64,000 nucleotides of DNA, from the NCBI GenBank assembly GCA_038235275.1, contig JBBSUC010000012.1, positions 50,072-114,071 on the forward strand, given 5' to 3'. The notes under the pieces are model-generated. The model was not told the DNA's origin, ran no database searches, and worked only from the letters and a program-made list of their open reading frames with translations. Shown one piece after another: positions 10,101-17,922 of this stretch; the first letter of the stretch is position 1, and every line of letters starts with the position of its first letter. This stretch comes from Persicitalea sp038235275 (GTDB taxonomy: Bacteria > Bacteroidota > Bacteroidia > Cytophagales > Spirosomataceae). A program made the position numbers and the translations under genes.

Positions 10101-10351
10101 CCACTTCGGATCGTTGGCTGATTGACGCCAGCTACCTCAACATCCGTACGGTAACGCTGGGCTATTTCCTGCCTAAAACGATTGCTTCCAAACTGTTCCT
10201 GCAAAACGCGCAGATTTACGTGAGTGGAGAAAACTTCCTCATAAAGTCGCGTCGGAAAGGCCTGAACGTTCAGCAGAGCTTCAATGGAATTTCCAATAAC
10301 GCGTTCAGTTCGCAAAAGAGCCTGGTAATGGGTATTTCATTCTCACTTTAA
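7175..10351 (+). CDS. SusC/RagA-type TonB-dependent outer-membrane transporter
   Basis: A 1058-residue outer-membrane protein. The frame opens as far up as 7028, but ATG 7175 gives a clean signal peptide (MRRISLLLLFLGTMLTGLSA, cleaved after VAQ). A carboxypeptidase-regulatory-like domain follows (about residues 25-110, LPGVSVVVKGTTRGTTTDAS). Next is a plug with RIRGFGSISSGNDPLYVVDG, the SusC signature, then a beta barrel to the C-terminus, which ends in aromatic/hydrophobic residues (MGISFSL). It takes up oligosaccharides or other large ligands with TonB energy and a SusD lid; the susD-like gene follows at 10467. No STN domain and no sigma/FecR genes are beside it, so it is controlled differently from the second pair at 25 kb. 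Confidence 0.95.
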   Translation: MRRISLLLLFLGTMLTGLSAVAQDLTVTGTVTDESGSSLPGVSVVVKGTTRGTTTDASGKYSLSASRNATLAYSFVGFLAKEVEVGSQSTINISLTADVANLEEVIVTAFGSAKKANFTGSAGTINAEKIAVRPITTLAQAIAGTTAGVQTTAGSGQPGASPEIRIRGFGSISSGNDPLYVVDGIPYTASIANLNPSDIENITILKDAASTALYGARAANGVVMVTTKKGQKGKNTINVKFTKGFNSRALPEYDRVGPAKYYPLEWESYRNSVAYRANNPVALPAANADASTRLVSLVGYNVYNVPNDQLVGTDGTLNPNASLIYSPDDLNWTKPLIRQGTRDEVNLSFSGAQDKTDYFISMSYLKDKGFLIRSDYDRFTGRMNVNSQMNSWFKTGANLSATITKSNQADAGGNTTFVNPFFFSRNMGPIYPVYAFDPANPGQFLTLPDGSLRYDYGNLSALGLPNRPQFGGRHAIAETQKNQNFFRRNVIGARGYGEISFLRDFKFTANVGVDMTNINNVTFGNPEIGDGAPAGRSTHEFETIASYNLNQLLNYDKSFGNHTFGVLLGHENFQVTDNNLTGSRANQILDGNVELINFTNTTNLNSRYNIRRVEGYFSRINYDYNEKYFVSASVRRDGSSKFYQDKRWGTFYSVSGAWRLDQENFIKAIPAINLLKLRSSYGQTGNDGGGNSQEGTSISYYAWQPLYELGWNNAGEAGILQLSLGNRNLEWESSNAFDAAVEFGLFKSRISGTVEYFNRQSSNLIFDVPLPLSAGIKTETRNIGTMYNKGIELELSGDVIRTGDFTWTLGLNATTYKNRITKMPEENPEIIDGTKKLKEGSSIYDYWLREYKGIDKATGEVLYRAETFAAANSKITETGDTLTTSVNNARYHYNGSSIPKLSGGVTTTLSWKGLSLSGIMVYQLGGKVYDSGYQGLMSSGGYGSAKHVDILNRWQNPGDITNVPRMDNARTSDFDATSDRWLIDASYLNIRTVTLGYFLPKTIASKLFLQNAQIYVSGENFLIKSRRKGLNVQQSFNGISNNAFSSQKSLVMGISFSL

Positions 10352-10361
10352 AACCAATTTT

Positions 10362-10456
10362 GAATGATAGAGTAATAGGATAGGCTGCCAAGAGATACAA
10401 AATGCGATTATTCCAGCCATTATTCACTCATTCTATCATTCGCTCATTCTATCATT
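10362..10456. repeat. Direct and inverted short repeats between susC-like and susD-like genes
   Basis: CTCATTCTATCATT occurs twice in direct order (10427-10440 and 10443-10456), spaced by CG. The inverted complement GAATGATAGA is at 10362-10371 and can pair with 10432-10441. The 115-base gap could therefore fold in the mRNA and may set the ratio of SusC to SusD. No T-run follows. Confidence 0.6.
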
Positions 10457-10466
10457 AAAAAAGACT

Positions 10467-11948
10467 ATGAAAAAGAAAATAATAGTTCTATCCATGGCCA
10501 TGTTAAGCCTGATAGGCACTTCCTGCAAGGAGGACTACCTCGATACGGTACCCACGGCAAGTGTGGATGCTGGCGCTGCGTTTTCAACCACTAAAAATGC
10601 CGCCGCTGCAGTCAATGGCATCTACCGCGCGATGGTCGTGCGTTATCTTAGCGCGCAGACTCAGTTTGGATACCCTGCCCTGATGATCCAACAGGACGTA
10701 CTGGGCGAAGATTTGGTGTTTGGGAACTCTTCAAACGCCGGACATTTTGCCGAGGGGCGATGGACCGGACATCGCAGCGACCAAGGCAATTTGTCCCAAA
10801 TGCCCTACGAAATGTATTATCGTCTCATTGGCAATGCCAACCTGGTTATCGCTAATATTGATGGTGCCGCCGGGCCACAGGAGGACCGCGATCGCCTGAA
10901 AGGAGAAGCCCTTGGACTGCGGGCCTTCGCTTATTTCGGACTGGTGCAGCTTTATGGCAAGCGCTACGATGCAGCCACCAAGCCAAACGCACAGTTGGGT
11001 GTTCCGTTAGTGTTGGAACCCACCACCGCCGGATTGCCGCGCAGCACAGTGGAAGAAGTATATACCCAGATCAATAAGGATTTGACTGACGCCGTTGAGC
11101 TATTGGCCTCGACCCGGGTCGCCAAGTCGCACATCAACAAGGAAGTAGCCAATGGCCTATTGGCCCGCGTAGCCTTGGTTCAGCAAAACTGGTCTGCCGC
11201 TGCTACGTATGCCGCCGCAGCCCGCAAAGGGTACCCCCTGATGTCTGTTGCCCAATACCTGGATGGCTTCTCCGATGTAGGAAACCCCGAGTGGATCTGG
11301 GGATTCGACCACCTGGAAGACCAATCGGAATTCTTTGGGGCATATCACTCCTATATTTCCGATAATTTCAACTCATCGAATATCAGGCTAACTCCAAAGG
11401 CTATCAACAGCCTGCTTTATGCTAAAATTCCATCGACCGATGTTCGTTCCAAGATGTGGTTAAAAGCTCCCACGGCGGCAACCGCTGTTACCCCTCCGGG
11501 GGGGGTGCGGGTGCCTTACATGAACCAGAAGTTCCGCCTGCCGCCGAATCCTGCCACCAGTACCATGGGCGACATCCCCTATATGCGGGCCGCCGAGATG
11601 TACCTGATCGAGGCCGAAGCCCTGGCCAAACAAGGTAAAGATGCCGAAGCTGCCAAGGTACTTTTCGACCTGGCAAGTAAGCGCGATCCCGCCTACGTCA
11701 TGTCTACTAATACGGGGGCGGCCCTTCTTGAAGAGATCTACTTTAATCGTCGGATCGAGTTGTGGGGCGAAGGCCACCGCTTCCTTGATTTGAAGCGCCA
11801 AAATATGCCGCTGGACCGCAATGGTGCCAATCACAATCCAGCCGTAGCCGTGCTCTTCGATGTGCCTGCTGGTGATCCACGCTGGGAATTCCTAATTCCC
11901 CGTCGCGAACTCAATTCTAACAAAGCGGCCGTACAGAATCCGCTGTAA
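10467..11948 (+). CDS. SusD/RagB-family nutrient-binding outer-membrane lipoprotein
   Basis: A 493-residue lipoprotein: signal peptide with lipobox ending at Cys20 (LSLIGTSC). Then KEDYLDTVPTASV, the usual SusD N-terminus, and TPR-like helices such as LKGEALGLRAFAYFGLVQLY around residues 145-165. The C-terminal block ELWGEGHRFLDLKRQ is the RagB/SusD signature. It sits as a lid on the SusC barrel encoded just upstream and binds the ligand at the cell surface. The substrate cannot be read from the sequence. A terminator hairpin follows at 11990, so the pair forms a two-gene operon. Confidence 0.95.
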   Translation: MKKKIIVLSMAMLSLIGTSCKEDYLDTVPTASVDAGAAFSTTKNAAAAVNGIYRAMVVRYLSAQTQFGYPALMIQQDVLGEDLVFGNSSNAGHFAEGRWTGHRSDQGNLSQMPYEMYYRLIGNANLVIANIDGAAGPQEDRDRLKGEALGLRAFAYFGLVQLYGKRYDAATKPNAQLGVPLVLEPTTAGLPRSTVEEVYTQINKDLTDAVELLASTRVAKSHINKEVANGLLARVALVQQNWSAAATYAAAARKGYPLMSVAQYLDGFSDVGNPEWIWGFDHLEDQSEFFGAYHSYISDNFNSSNIRLTPKAINSLLYAKIPSTDVRSKMWLKAPTAATAVTPPGGVRVPYMNQKFRLPPNPATSTMGDIPYMRAAEMYLIEAEALAKQGKDAEAAKVLFDLASKRDPAYVMSTNTGAALLEEIYFNRRIELWGEGHRFLDLKRQNMPLDRNGANHNPAVAVLFDVPAGDPRWEFLIPRRELNSNKAAVQNPL

Positions 11949-11989
11949 GGGAGTTAATCAGTGGTTTGCCGCTGTGGATATGAATGTTG

Positions 11990-12030
11990 CGCCCGCCTCT
12001 GGTTCTATCAGGGGCGGGCGTGTTGTTTTA
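11990..12030 (+). terminator. Rho-independent terminator after the susCD-like pair
   Basis: Arms 11990-12001 and 12009-12020 pair over 12 bases (CGCCCGCCTCTG with CAGGGGCGGGCG, one T-G wobble) around a 7-base loop. The T-rich TGTTGTTTTA follows on the plus strand. Confidence 0.8.
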
Positions 12031-12062
12031 CCTTTACAGAATTATCCATTATCCATTATCCC

Positions 12063-14258
12063 TTGAACAAAGTTCTCTTCATCACGCCCCCCTTCACGCA
12101 ACTTAACACGCCCTATCCAGCGACAGCCTATTTGAAAGGCTTTCTGAACACGGTGGGCATAGCGTCGCATCAGGCTGATTTGGGGATCGAGGTGATTTTG
12201 CGGCTTTTTTCGTCGCAGGGTTTAGGGAAGATGTTCATCGACCTGGAAGCATCGGACGTGGCACTTTCCGACAACGCCTACCGTATTTATGCTTTGAGGA
12301 AAGAATACCTCCGCACCGTCGATCCGGTCATTGGGTTTTTGCAAAATAAAAACCCCACGCTGGCGCACGCCATTTGCGACCGCAGTTACCTGCCTGAGGC
12401 GGGGCGCTTCGCCGAACTGGACGAACTGGACTGGGCTTTTGGCACGATGGGCATTCAGGACAAGGCGCGACACCTGGCCACGTTATACCTGGAAGACCTG
12501 GGGGATCTAATTCAGGAGGCGGTGGACCCACACTTCGGATTCAGCCGTTACGCGGAAAGGTTGGGCAGTACCGCCACACATTTTGCGCCTTTGCAGGAAA
12601 GTTTGGAAGCGCCGAATACCCTGATTTCTTCCTTTCTAATCGACTTATTAAAAGAAAATATCCAAAAGTGGCAGCCATCAGTAGTTTGTTTGACGGTACC
12701 TTTTCCGGGTAATTTATTTGGCGCGTTGAAGTGTGGGCAGCATCTGAAAAATAACCATCCTGAGATTGTGGTCATCATAGGCGGCGGCTACTGCAATACT
12801 GAACTGCGCTCGCTGCGGGAGCCGCTACTCTTTGACTACGTGGATTACGTGAGCCTGGACGACGGCGAAGCACCACTAGTAAATTTGCTGGAATACGTGG
12901 ATGGGAAGCGTGAACGAAGCCAACTCAAACGCGTCTTTGCCCGCACGGAAGGCAAGGTGGTTTACTACAATAACGGAAAAGAGAAAGACATCGCCCAGCG
13001 CGACGTGGGGACCCCTGACTACGCCGATTTGCCGCTGCACGACTACCTGTCGGTGATCGAAATCATCAACCCCATGCACCGGCTTTGGAGCGATGGCCGC
13101 TGGAACAAGCTGACTTTGGCCCACGGTTGCTACTGGGGAAAATGCTCGTTCTGCGACATCTCGCTCGACTATATCAAACGCTACGAACCAGTTACGGCGG
13201 CATTGCTCTGCGACCGCATTGAGGCCGTCATTGCCCAAACGGGCCAAAACGGCTTTCACTTCGTGGATGAGGCCGCGCCGCCCGCCCTCATGCGCGATTT
13301 GGCCCTGGAAATTATCCGCCGCCAACTCACGGTGACCTGGTGGACGAATATTAGGTTTGAAAAAAACTTCACCCCCGACCTCTGCCAACTGCTTAAAGCC
13401 TCCGGCTGCATCGCCGTGTCGGGCGGCCTGGAAGTGGCGTCGGATCGGCTGCTGGAACGCATGAAAAAAGGGGTTACCGTGGCGCAGGTGGCTCGCGTGG
13501 CCGATGCTTTCACGCAGGCGGGCATCATGGTCCATGCCTACCTGATGTACGGTTTCCCGACCCAAACCGCCCAGGAGACCATCGACTCGCTCGAAATGGT
13601 CCGGCAGTTGTTCGAGGCAGGTGTGGTGCAGTCGGGATTCTGGCACCGATTCGCCATGACGGCCCACAGCCCCGTCGGCCTGCACCCGGCGGGCTACGAT
13701 GTGCAGCGCATCGGCCCCGACTTCGGCGGCTTCGCCGACAACGACCTCCACCACGACGACCCCACCGGCACTGACCACGACCTTTTCGCCGAGGGTTTGC
13801 GCAAGTCGCTCTTTAATTATATGCACGGCGTGGGTTTTGAGTTACCGCATAAAAAGTGGTTTGATTTCAAGGTGCCGCCGACCTCTATCCCACCCAGCTA
13901 TATCGAGCGTAACATCGGCGAAATACCGCAAACCGATATGCGACCCAACGCGCTGGTCGTGTGGCTTGGCGGCGTCCCTGAAATGACGATTTTTAAAGAA
14001 AAACGAGGGAAACAGGTGGTGGAGATGGGTGAACTTGAATTTTATACGAAGAAAAAGCAATGGGCGCTGACGACGAGTGTGCCGTTAGCCGAGTGGCTGG
14101 TTGATGTCTTTCCGACGCTGGCTCTCGAAGGTGAAGGGCCGCTATCCTGGCAGCAACTAAAATCAAGCTATGAGAAAGCTAACCTGGGTAATTTGGACGA
14201 TTTTTTGGCGTCGTACGCTTGGCGAGAATTACGGGAGAATGGCTTGCTGGTGGTGTGA
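12063..14258 (+). CDS. B12-binding-type radical SAM protein with CX4CX2C cluster motif
   Basis: I place the start at TTG 12063, giving 731 residues beginning NKVLFITPPFTQLNTPYPAT; the frame is open up to 11961, but that part looks non-coding. Residues 1 to about 290 resemble a cobalamin-binding Rossmann domain (VVIIGGGYCNTELRS, FDYVDYVSLDDGEAP), without a clear DxHxxG base-off motif. The radical SAM barrel follows: HGCYWGKCSFCD has Cys356, Cys361 and Cys364, so the [4Fe-4S] ligands are spaced CX4CX2C instead of the usual CX3CX2C. GGLEVASDRLLERMKKG and YGFPTQT are typical radical SAM barrel strands. The substrate is unknown. The gene stands alone after a terminator; its 3' end overlaps a degraded DoxX gene on the other strand. 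Confidence 0.85.
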   Translation: MNKVLFITPPFTQLNTPYPATAYLKGFLNTVGIASHQADLGIEVILRLFSSQGLGKMFIDLEASDVALSDNAYRIYALRKEYLRTVDPVIGFLQNKNPTLAHAICDRSYLPEAGRFAELDELDWAFGTMGIQDKARHLATLYLEDLGDLIQEAVDPHFGFSRYAERLGSTATHFAPLQESLEAPNTLISSFLIDLLKENIQKWQPSVVCLTVPFPGNLFGALKCGQHLKNNHPEIVVIIGGGYCNTELRSLREPLLFDYVDYVSLDDGEAPLVNLLEYVDGKRERSQLKRVFARTEGKVVYYNNGKEKDIAQRDVGTPDYADLPLHDYLSVIEIINPMHRLWSDGRWNKLTLAHGCYWGKCSFCDISLDYIKRYEPVTAALLCDRIEAVIAQTGQNGFHFVDEAAPPALMRDLALEIIRRQLTVTWWTNIRFEKNFTPDLCQLLKASGCIAVSGGLEVASDRLLERMKKGVTVAQVARVADAFTQAGIMVHAYLMYGFPTQTAQETIDSLEMVRQLFEAGVVQSGFWHRFAMTAHSPVGLHPAGYDVQRIGPDFGGFADNDLHHDDPTGTDHDLFAEGLRKSLFNYMHGVGFELPHKKWFDFKVPPTSIPPSYIERNIGEIPQTDMRPNALVVWLGGVPEMTIFKEKRGKQVVEMGELEFYTKKKQWALTTSVPLAEWLVDVFPTLALEGEGPLSWQQLKSSYEKANLGNLDDFLASYAWRELRENGLLVV

Positions 14259-14433
14259 TCCACCTCAGCAGATCACTGTTTATGGGTATCCACTTGGGTA
14301 CCTGCGCCAGAAACTCCGTGCGAGCCCAAGTCAAATGACTGGTGCCTGCGAGAAGTAAAGCTCCACCCAGCAGAAACCGAAAGGCTGTCTGCACCTTACT
14401 GGTTTTAATAGGTGTCGGATCAAAAATTGACAT
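14179..14433 (-). pseudogene. Truncated DoxX-like membrane protein remnant
   Basis: The minus-strand frame from ATG 14433 reads TAFRFLLGGALLLAGTSHLT, then WARTEFLAQVPKWIPINSDL, which is the first helix and loop of a DoxX/YphA-like four-helix membrane protein. After about residue 56 (near 14265) the similarity stops and the frame runs into the 3' end of the radical SAM gene, ending at 14179. The remaining three transmembrane helices are missing. The likely history is a deletion that joined the 3' end of the radical SAM gene to the middle of doxX. It is probably non-functional. Confidence 0.7.
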
Positions 14434-14459
14434 AGTTAATCCAATTGAATAATGGGAAT

Positions 14460-15506
14460 TTAAGATTCATCCTCGCCTAGCAGCAAGCCCCAGGCTTTGA
14501 GGTGGTCACTGTGGTCAAAAATAATCTTTAGCACCGCCATGATGGGAAGTGCCAGGAACATGCCCGAGATGCCCGCGATCAGACCGCCCACGACAACGCC
14601 CATGATGGTAGCCAACGAATTGATGCTAACTTTAGAGCCGACGATGCGAGGCATCAAAATATTGTTATCCAGCAGTTGTGCCGCTGAAATAACGATTATC
14701 ACAGTTAGAATGGGACCAAGTTCGGGCGAAGAAGCCAGGGTAATCAGTATTCCAAGAATATTCCCCACCAACGCCCCTACGTAAGGAATGAGGTTTAAAA
14801 AGGCGAACAGTAAGCCAATGAGCATCGCGTGTTTGATGCCAAAAAGCAGCAAACCGCCACCCACCAACACCGTCATGTAGGTAATTTGAATGAGCAAGCC
14901 AACGATATAATCCTTGACGATGAATTGAATCTTGATTAGAGCATCCTGTACTCGATCGTGCGTTTCGGGTCGAAACCATAAGTAGACGAATCGCTTGAGC
15001 ATTCCCCGGTATAGCATTAGTAAGAAAATGTAAAGCGGAATGAGCGTGAGGAAAACAAACATCGAAGTAACGGACCCAAGCGTACCGTTCAGTACTTGTC
15101 CGGTGTAAGTCAACAGTTTATCGCTCTGCTCGCTAATGAATTGACGTTGCTGCTCAGTAGAGTAATTGGTGCGGGCCGTAACCCAGGAACTCAGGGTGGT
15201 CAGGTGTTTCGTTACGTTTTCCCTAATCGTAGGTAAGTCGGCCAGCAAAGATCCTATCTGTCCGTAAAAAAACCTGATTATCAAGCCAACTAATAGAATG
15301 AGAACTAGTATGCACAGCGCAATAGCCAAACTGTTGGGAACGCGCCATTTTACAAAAAAATGATGCAAGGGTAGTAGCACCAGGCTTATGAAAAAAGCCA
15401 TAAACAGCGGAGCCAGGGTATCGTTGCCTATCGACAGCAGCCAGCCTAGTACAAAAAGACCAATCAGCTCAATGGATCGGCGCACGGTTAGGGGGAGTTC
15501 ACTCAT
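14460..15506 (-). CDS. AI-2E-family (PerM-like) membrane permease
   Basis: A 348-residue inner-membrane protein with about seven or eight hydrophobic segments: two pairs at residues 10-80, a long soluble stretch at about 85-150 (QIGSLLADLPTIRENVTKHL), and a C-terminal bundle from about residue 155. LLFAFLNLIPYVGALVGNIL and NNILMPRIVGSKVSINSLAT are the signature blocks of the AI-2E transporter family. Despite the family name, many members export other small molecules or work as ion/proton antiporters, so the substrate is open. It starts at ATG 15506 and lies 26 bp upstream of the doxX remnant. Confidence 0.92.
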   Translation of the reverse strand: MSELPLTVRRSIELIGLFVLGWLLSIGNDTLAPLFMAFFISLVLLPLHHFFVKWRVPNSLAIALCILVLILLVGLIIRFFYGQIGSLLADLPTIRENVTKHLTTLSSWVTARTNYSTEQQRQFISEQSDKLLTYTGQVLNGTLGSVTSMFVFLTLIPLYIFLLMLYRGMLKRFVYLWFRPETHDRVQDALIKIQFIVKDYIVGLLIQITYMTVLVGGGLLLFGIKHAMLIGLLFAFLNLIPYVGALVGNILGILITLASSPELGPILTVIIVISAAQLLDNNILMPRIVGSKVSINSLATIMGVVVGGLIAGISGMFLALPIMAVLKIIFDHSDHLKAWGLLLGEDES

Positions 15507-15612
15507 GAAAATGTTGGGATAGGGGAGTTAACGAAAAGCAATGCATAAAAAGGTTGTACCAACAAGCCTGGAAAGTAAGTTTCCTGCGTTTATAATTAAA
15601 AACTAATTATCC

Positions 15613-16356
15613 ATGAGTTATTTGATATTCCTTTCCACCGTTTTCTTCAGTACCGTCTGGGTCTCAGAAAATAGAGAGACTAAGGTTCCCGAACCTATTG
15701 CTGTAATCGAGCTTTTTACCTCGCAGGGCTGTTCCAGTTGCCCCGCCGCCGACCGTCTGCTTGCTAAAACGCTGAAAGAAGCTAATGGAAAAGGTCCAGA
15801 AGTATTGGCGCTTTCTTTCCACATCGACTATTGGAATCACCTGGGCTGGGCCGACCCGTTCAGCGACAAAGCCTACACCAAACGGCAGTACGTCTACGCC
15901 AAACAATTCAATTCCCGCTCGGTCTACACTCCGCAAATGGTCGTCAACGGCACCACACAATTCGTCGGTTCCAACGAAGCCGCTTTAAAAAATGCGCTCA
16001 CGCAGGCAACCCGACAAGCCCCCCCGGCGAGCTTTGAAGCGCTGAGCGTCCAACCCGAAAGCGGGAAAGTGTTGAAAGTAAAGTACAAGCTGACGGGGGA
16101 CTTTGAAAACGCGCGGATAAACTTTGCCCTGGTTTCCAAACACGAAACTACCGCCATCAAACGCGGCGAAAACGGCGGGCGCACCCTGAGCAGCGACAAC
16201 GTGGTGCGGCAGTTTATCACTGTCCCGGCCAAAGCAGCGGGTGAGGTGCTTTTCAATGACCGAGATGGCCGACCCGATGACTTGGCGGTAATCGCCTACG
16301 TGCAGAAGTCGGATGATTTGCGGATCGTGGGGGCGGCAAAAGTGGGGATTGAATAG
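15613..16356 (+). CDS. DUF1223-family exported thioredoxin-fold protein
   Basis: A 247-residue protein with an N-terminal hydrophobic segment (MSYLIFLSTVFFSTVWV). AVIELFTSQGCSSCPAADRL at about residues 32-51 carries a CSSC redox-type motif, and DYWNHLGWADPFSDKAYTKR and FNSRSVYTPQMVVNG are the other conserved DUF1223 blocks. The N-terminal half has a thioredoxin/glutaredoxin-like fold and probably acts in the periplasm. The C-terminal half is beta-rich. Its function is not established. It is divergent from the AI-2E gene, convergent with the lipoprotein operon, and ends 27 bp from it. Confidence 0.88.
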   Translation: MSYLIFLSTVFFSTVWVSENRETKVPEPIAVIELFTSQGCSSCPAADRLLAKTLKEANGKGPEVLALSFHIDYWNHLGWADPFSDKAYTKRQYVYAKQFNSRSVYTPQMVVNGTTQFVGSNEAALKNALTQATRQAPPASFEALSVQPESGKVLKVKYKLTGDFENARINFALVSKHETTAIKRGENGGRTLSSDNVVRQFITVPAKAAGEVLFNDRDGRPDDLAVIAYVQKSDDLRIVGAAKVGIE

Positions 16357-16383
16357 ATCAGAAAAGCACCTTTCTCATATCCC

Positions 16384-17145
16384 TCATCGGTTAAAAACAA
16401 AAGGCTGAGGAAAAATAATCATGTCTTCTTCCCAGGAGGTGCGAATGGACACTTCGTAAGTGCCGGGTGTAAGCTTTTCTCCATAATCCGTTCGGTAACC
16501 TACCGTCATGTAATTAGCCCTTGAATCTTCACAAGCATTAATGCAATCTGGCCCATTAAGGTTATACCCCGCTTTGCTACCCGACTTCATATTTCTGAAG
16601 AAAATCGCGCTGACGTAAGGATTCTGATAAAGGTTTTTGACGGGTAGGTGGATATTAATGTATAGGGAGTCTGAACCTAGAAGTTCAGGAAATATTTTTT
16701 CAGAATATGTAATCGGCAGGTTTTCAATCGGCTCAATCCGGCCTTTTGGCGGCGAAAAAATGACGCGATAGGTACTCGTCAGTTGGTCGCCCGTGATTTT
16801 GTTTTCGTTCTGTACTTTCATTAGGCTTTCCGGCTTCGCTTGGTGGTTGCTGTAACACGAGCAAAACGGCGTCAAGTCCAACTTGCCCTCCGGCGTCAGC
16901 CCCTGCGTAATCACCGCGCCGGGTGAAGTCTTGATCGTGGGTACCAATCCTTGCTCGGGCAGCAAATCCGAAACCTTGATGGTGATGGTCTTATGCAACT
17001 GGTCGAGTTCGATGTGGTTGGCCGGGATTCCCTCGAAGGAAACGAAGGTAATCTCAGGTGATCCGGCGTCCGGGCCGTGGAGCTTTTTGCAGGAAATGCA
17101 GAGCAGTACCAGACTTACGGCGAGTATTGTGGCGGTTGCTTTCAT
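16384..17145 (-). CDS. Uncharacterised lipoprotein, paralogue A of three
   Basis: A 253-residue lipoprotein: MKATATILAVSLVLLCISCK puts the lipobox Cys at position 19. I do not recognise a named family. It shares a clear framework with the two next genes: FVSFEGIPANHIELDQ, then TITIKVSDLLPEQGLVPTIK, TPFCSC, YRVIFSPPKGRIEPIENLPI, HLPVKNLYQNP, a C-x3-C pair (CINAC), and PGTYEVSIRT before a final FPQPFVFN. Odd feature: two Cys-rich spots, suggesting disulfides outside the cytoplasm. It is the last gene of a four-lipoprotein operon, 26 bp after paralogue B. Confidence 0.85.
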   Translation of the reverse strand: MKATATILAVSLVLLCISCKKLHGPDAGSPEITFVSFEGIPANHIELDQLHKTITIKVSDLLPEQGLVPTIKTSPGAVITQGLTPEGKLDLTPFCSCYSNHQAKPESLMKVQNENKITGDQLTSTYRVIFSPPKGRIEPIENLPITYSEKIFPELLGSDSLYINIHLPVKNLYQNPYVSAIFFRNMKSGSKAGYNLNGPDCINACEDSRANYMTVGYRTDYGEKLTPGTYEVSIRTSWEEDMIIFPQPFVFNR

Positions 17146-17171
17146 AGTAGGGTCAATTTGTTTTTTTTCAG

Positions 17172-17894
17172 CTACTCCTTCAATACCAGCGGCTGCGGAA
17201 AGATGAGCTTTTTCTGCCTTTCACCACAGTTGGTGTAGATTGAGACTTCGTAGGCACCAGGCACAAGCGGACCATTTGAGTAAGAGCCGAAGAATATACC
17301 CACCCGATTATCAATTCCCGACGGACATGAATTTAAATTATATTGGCTGAGATACGGCGGCAGAATGTTGCTATGCTCCTTACTCGTTGACAAGTTTTTC
17401 AAACTTATCCCATTGACGTTGAATGAACTGAATGGATTTTTTAAAGGCACATAGATTCGCATCCAGGAAGCATTGGTACTATCACGAAAATAGGTGATTG
17501 GAATATTTTCTATTACTTCCGGGCATCCGGGGGCAAGCGAAAAGTTGATCTGGTAAGAAGTAATATTCCGATAAATCGCTGTCATTTTATCATTGGCTAC
17601 TTTGAGTACGAAGTGTCCACACGTGTTGGCGAACGTTCCATCAGGATTTATTCCCGCAAGAAACTCCGTATTCTCAGTCAGTTTGAAAGTTGGTTTCAAA
17701 CCACCTTCGGGAGCATTGGCGGGGAGCTGGACATTGATGACGTAGCGCTCGGGAATAAATTCGATGTCCTGCTGCGGAATGCCCGCAATGGAAATGGCTT
17801 TGATGCGCGGCCTACCATCGTCCACTTCTTTGGGTTTTTCGCAGGAAAGGAGGAGCGAGACAAGGCTCAGGGCGAGAAGCGAGGTAGTTTTCAC
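17172..17894 (-). CDS. Uncharacterised lipoprotein, paralogue B of three
   Basis: A 240-residue lipoprotein from GTG 17894 (KTTSLLALSLVSLLLSCEKP, lipobox ending LLLSC). The frame extends to 18026, but that would overlap the upstream gene. Same framework as A and C: IAGIPQQDIEFIPERYVINV, APEGGLKPTFKL, YQINFSLAPGCPEVIENIPI, IYVPLKNPF and PGAYEVSIYTNCG, then IFPQPLVL. It is the most divergent copy: the TPxCxC motif is reduced to NTCGHF. It probably faces the periplasm or the surface. Function unknown. Confidence 0.85.
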   Translation of the reverse strand: MKTTSLLALSLVSLLLSCEKPKEVDDGRPRIKAISIAGIPQQDIEFIPERYVINVQLPANAPEGGLKPTFKLTENTEFLAGINPDGTFANTCGHFVLKVANDKMTAIYRNITSYQINFSLAPGCPEVIENIPITYFRDSTNASWMRIYVPLKNPFSSFNVNGISLKNLSTSKEHSNILPPYLSQYNLNSCPSGIDNRVGIFFGSYSNGPLVPGAYEVSIYTNCGERQKKLIFPQPLVLKE

Positions 17895-17922
17895 AGAGAT
17901 AGTCGTTTTGTCGTTTGCTAAA

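Noticed and set aside
12041..12061. ATTATCC tandem repeat before the radical SAM gene
   Set aside because: Three short AT-rich copies in an intergenic stretch; too simple to support a regulatory claim.
12063..14258. Radical SAM gene as the sulfatase-maturating enzyme (anSME)
   Set aside because: It has a B12-like N-terminal part and lacks the anSME auxiliary cysteine clusters at the C-terminus; none of the typical SPASM-type cysteine spacing is visible.
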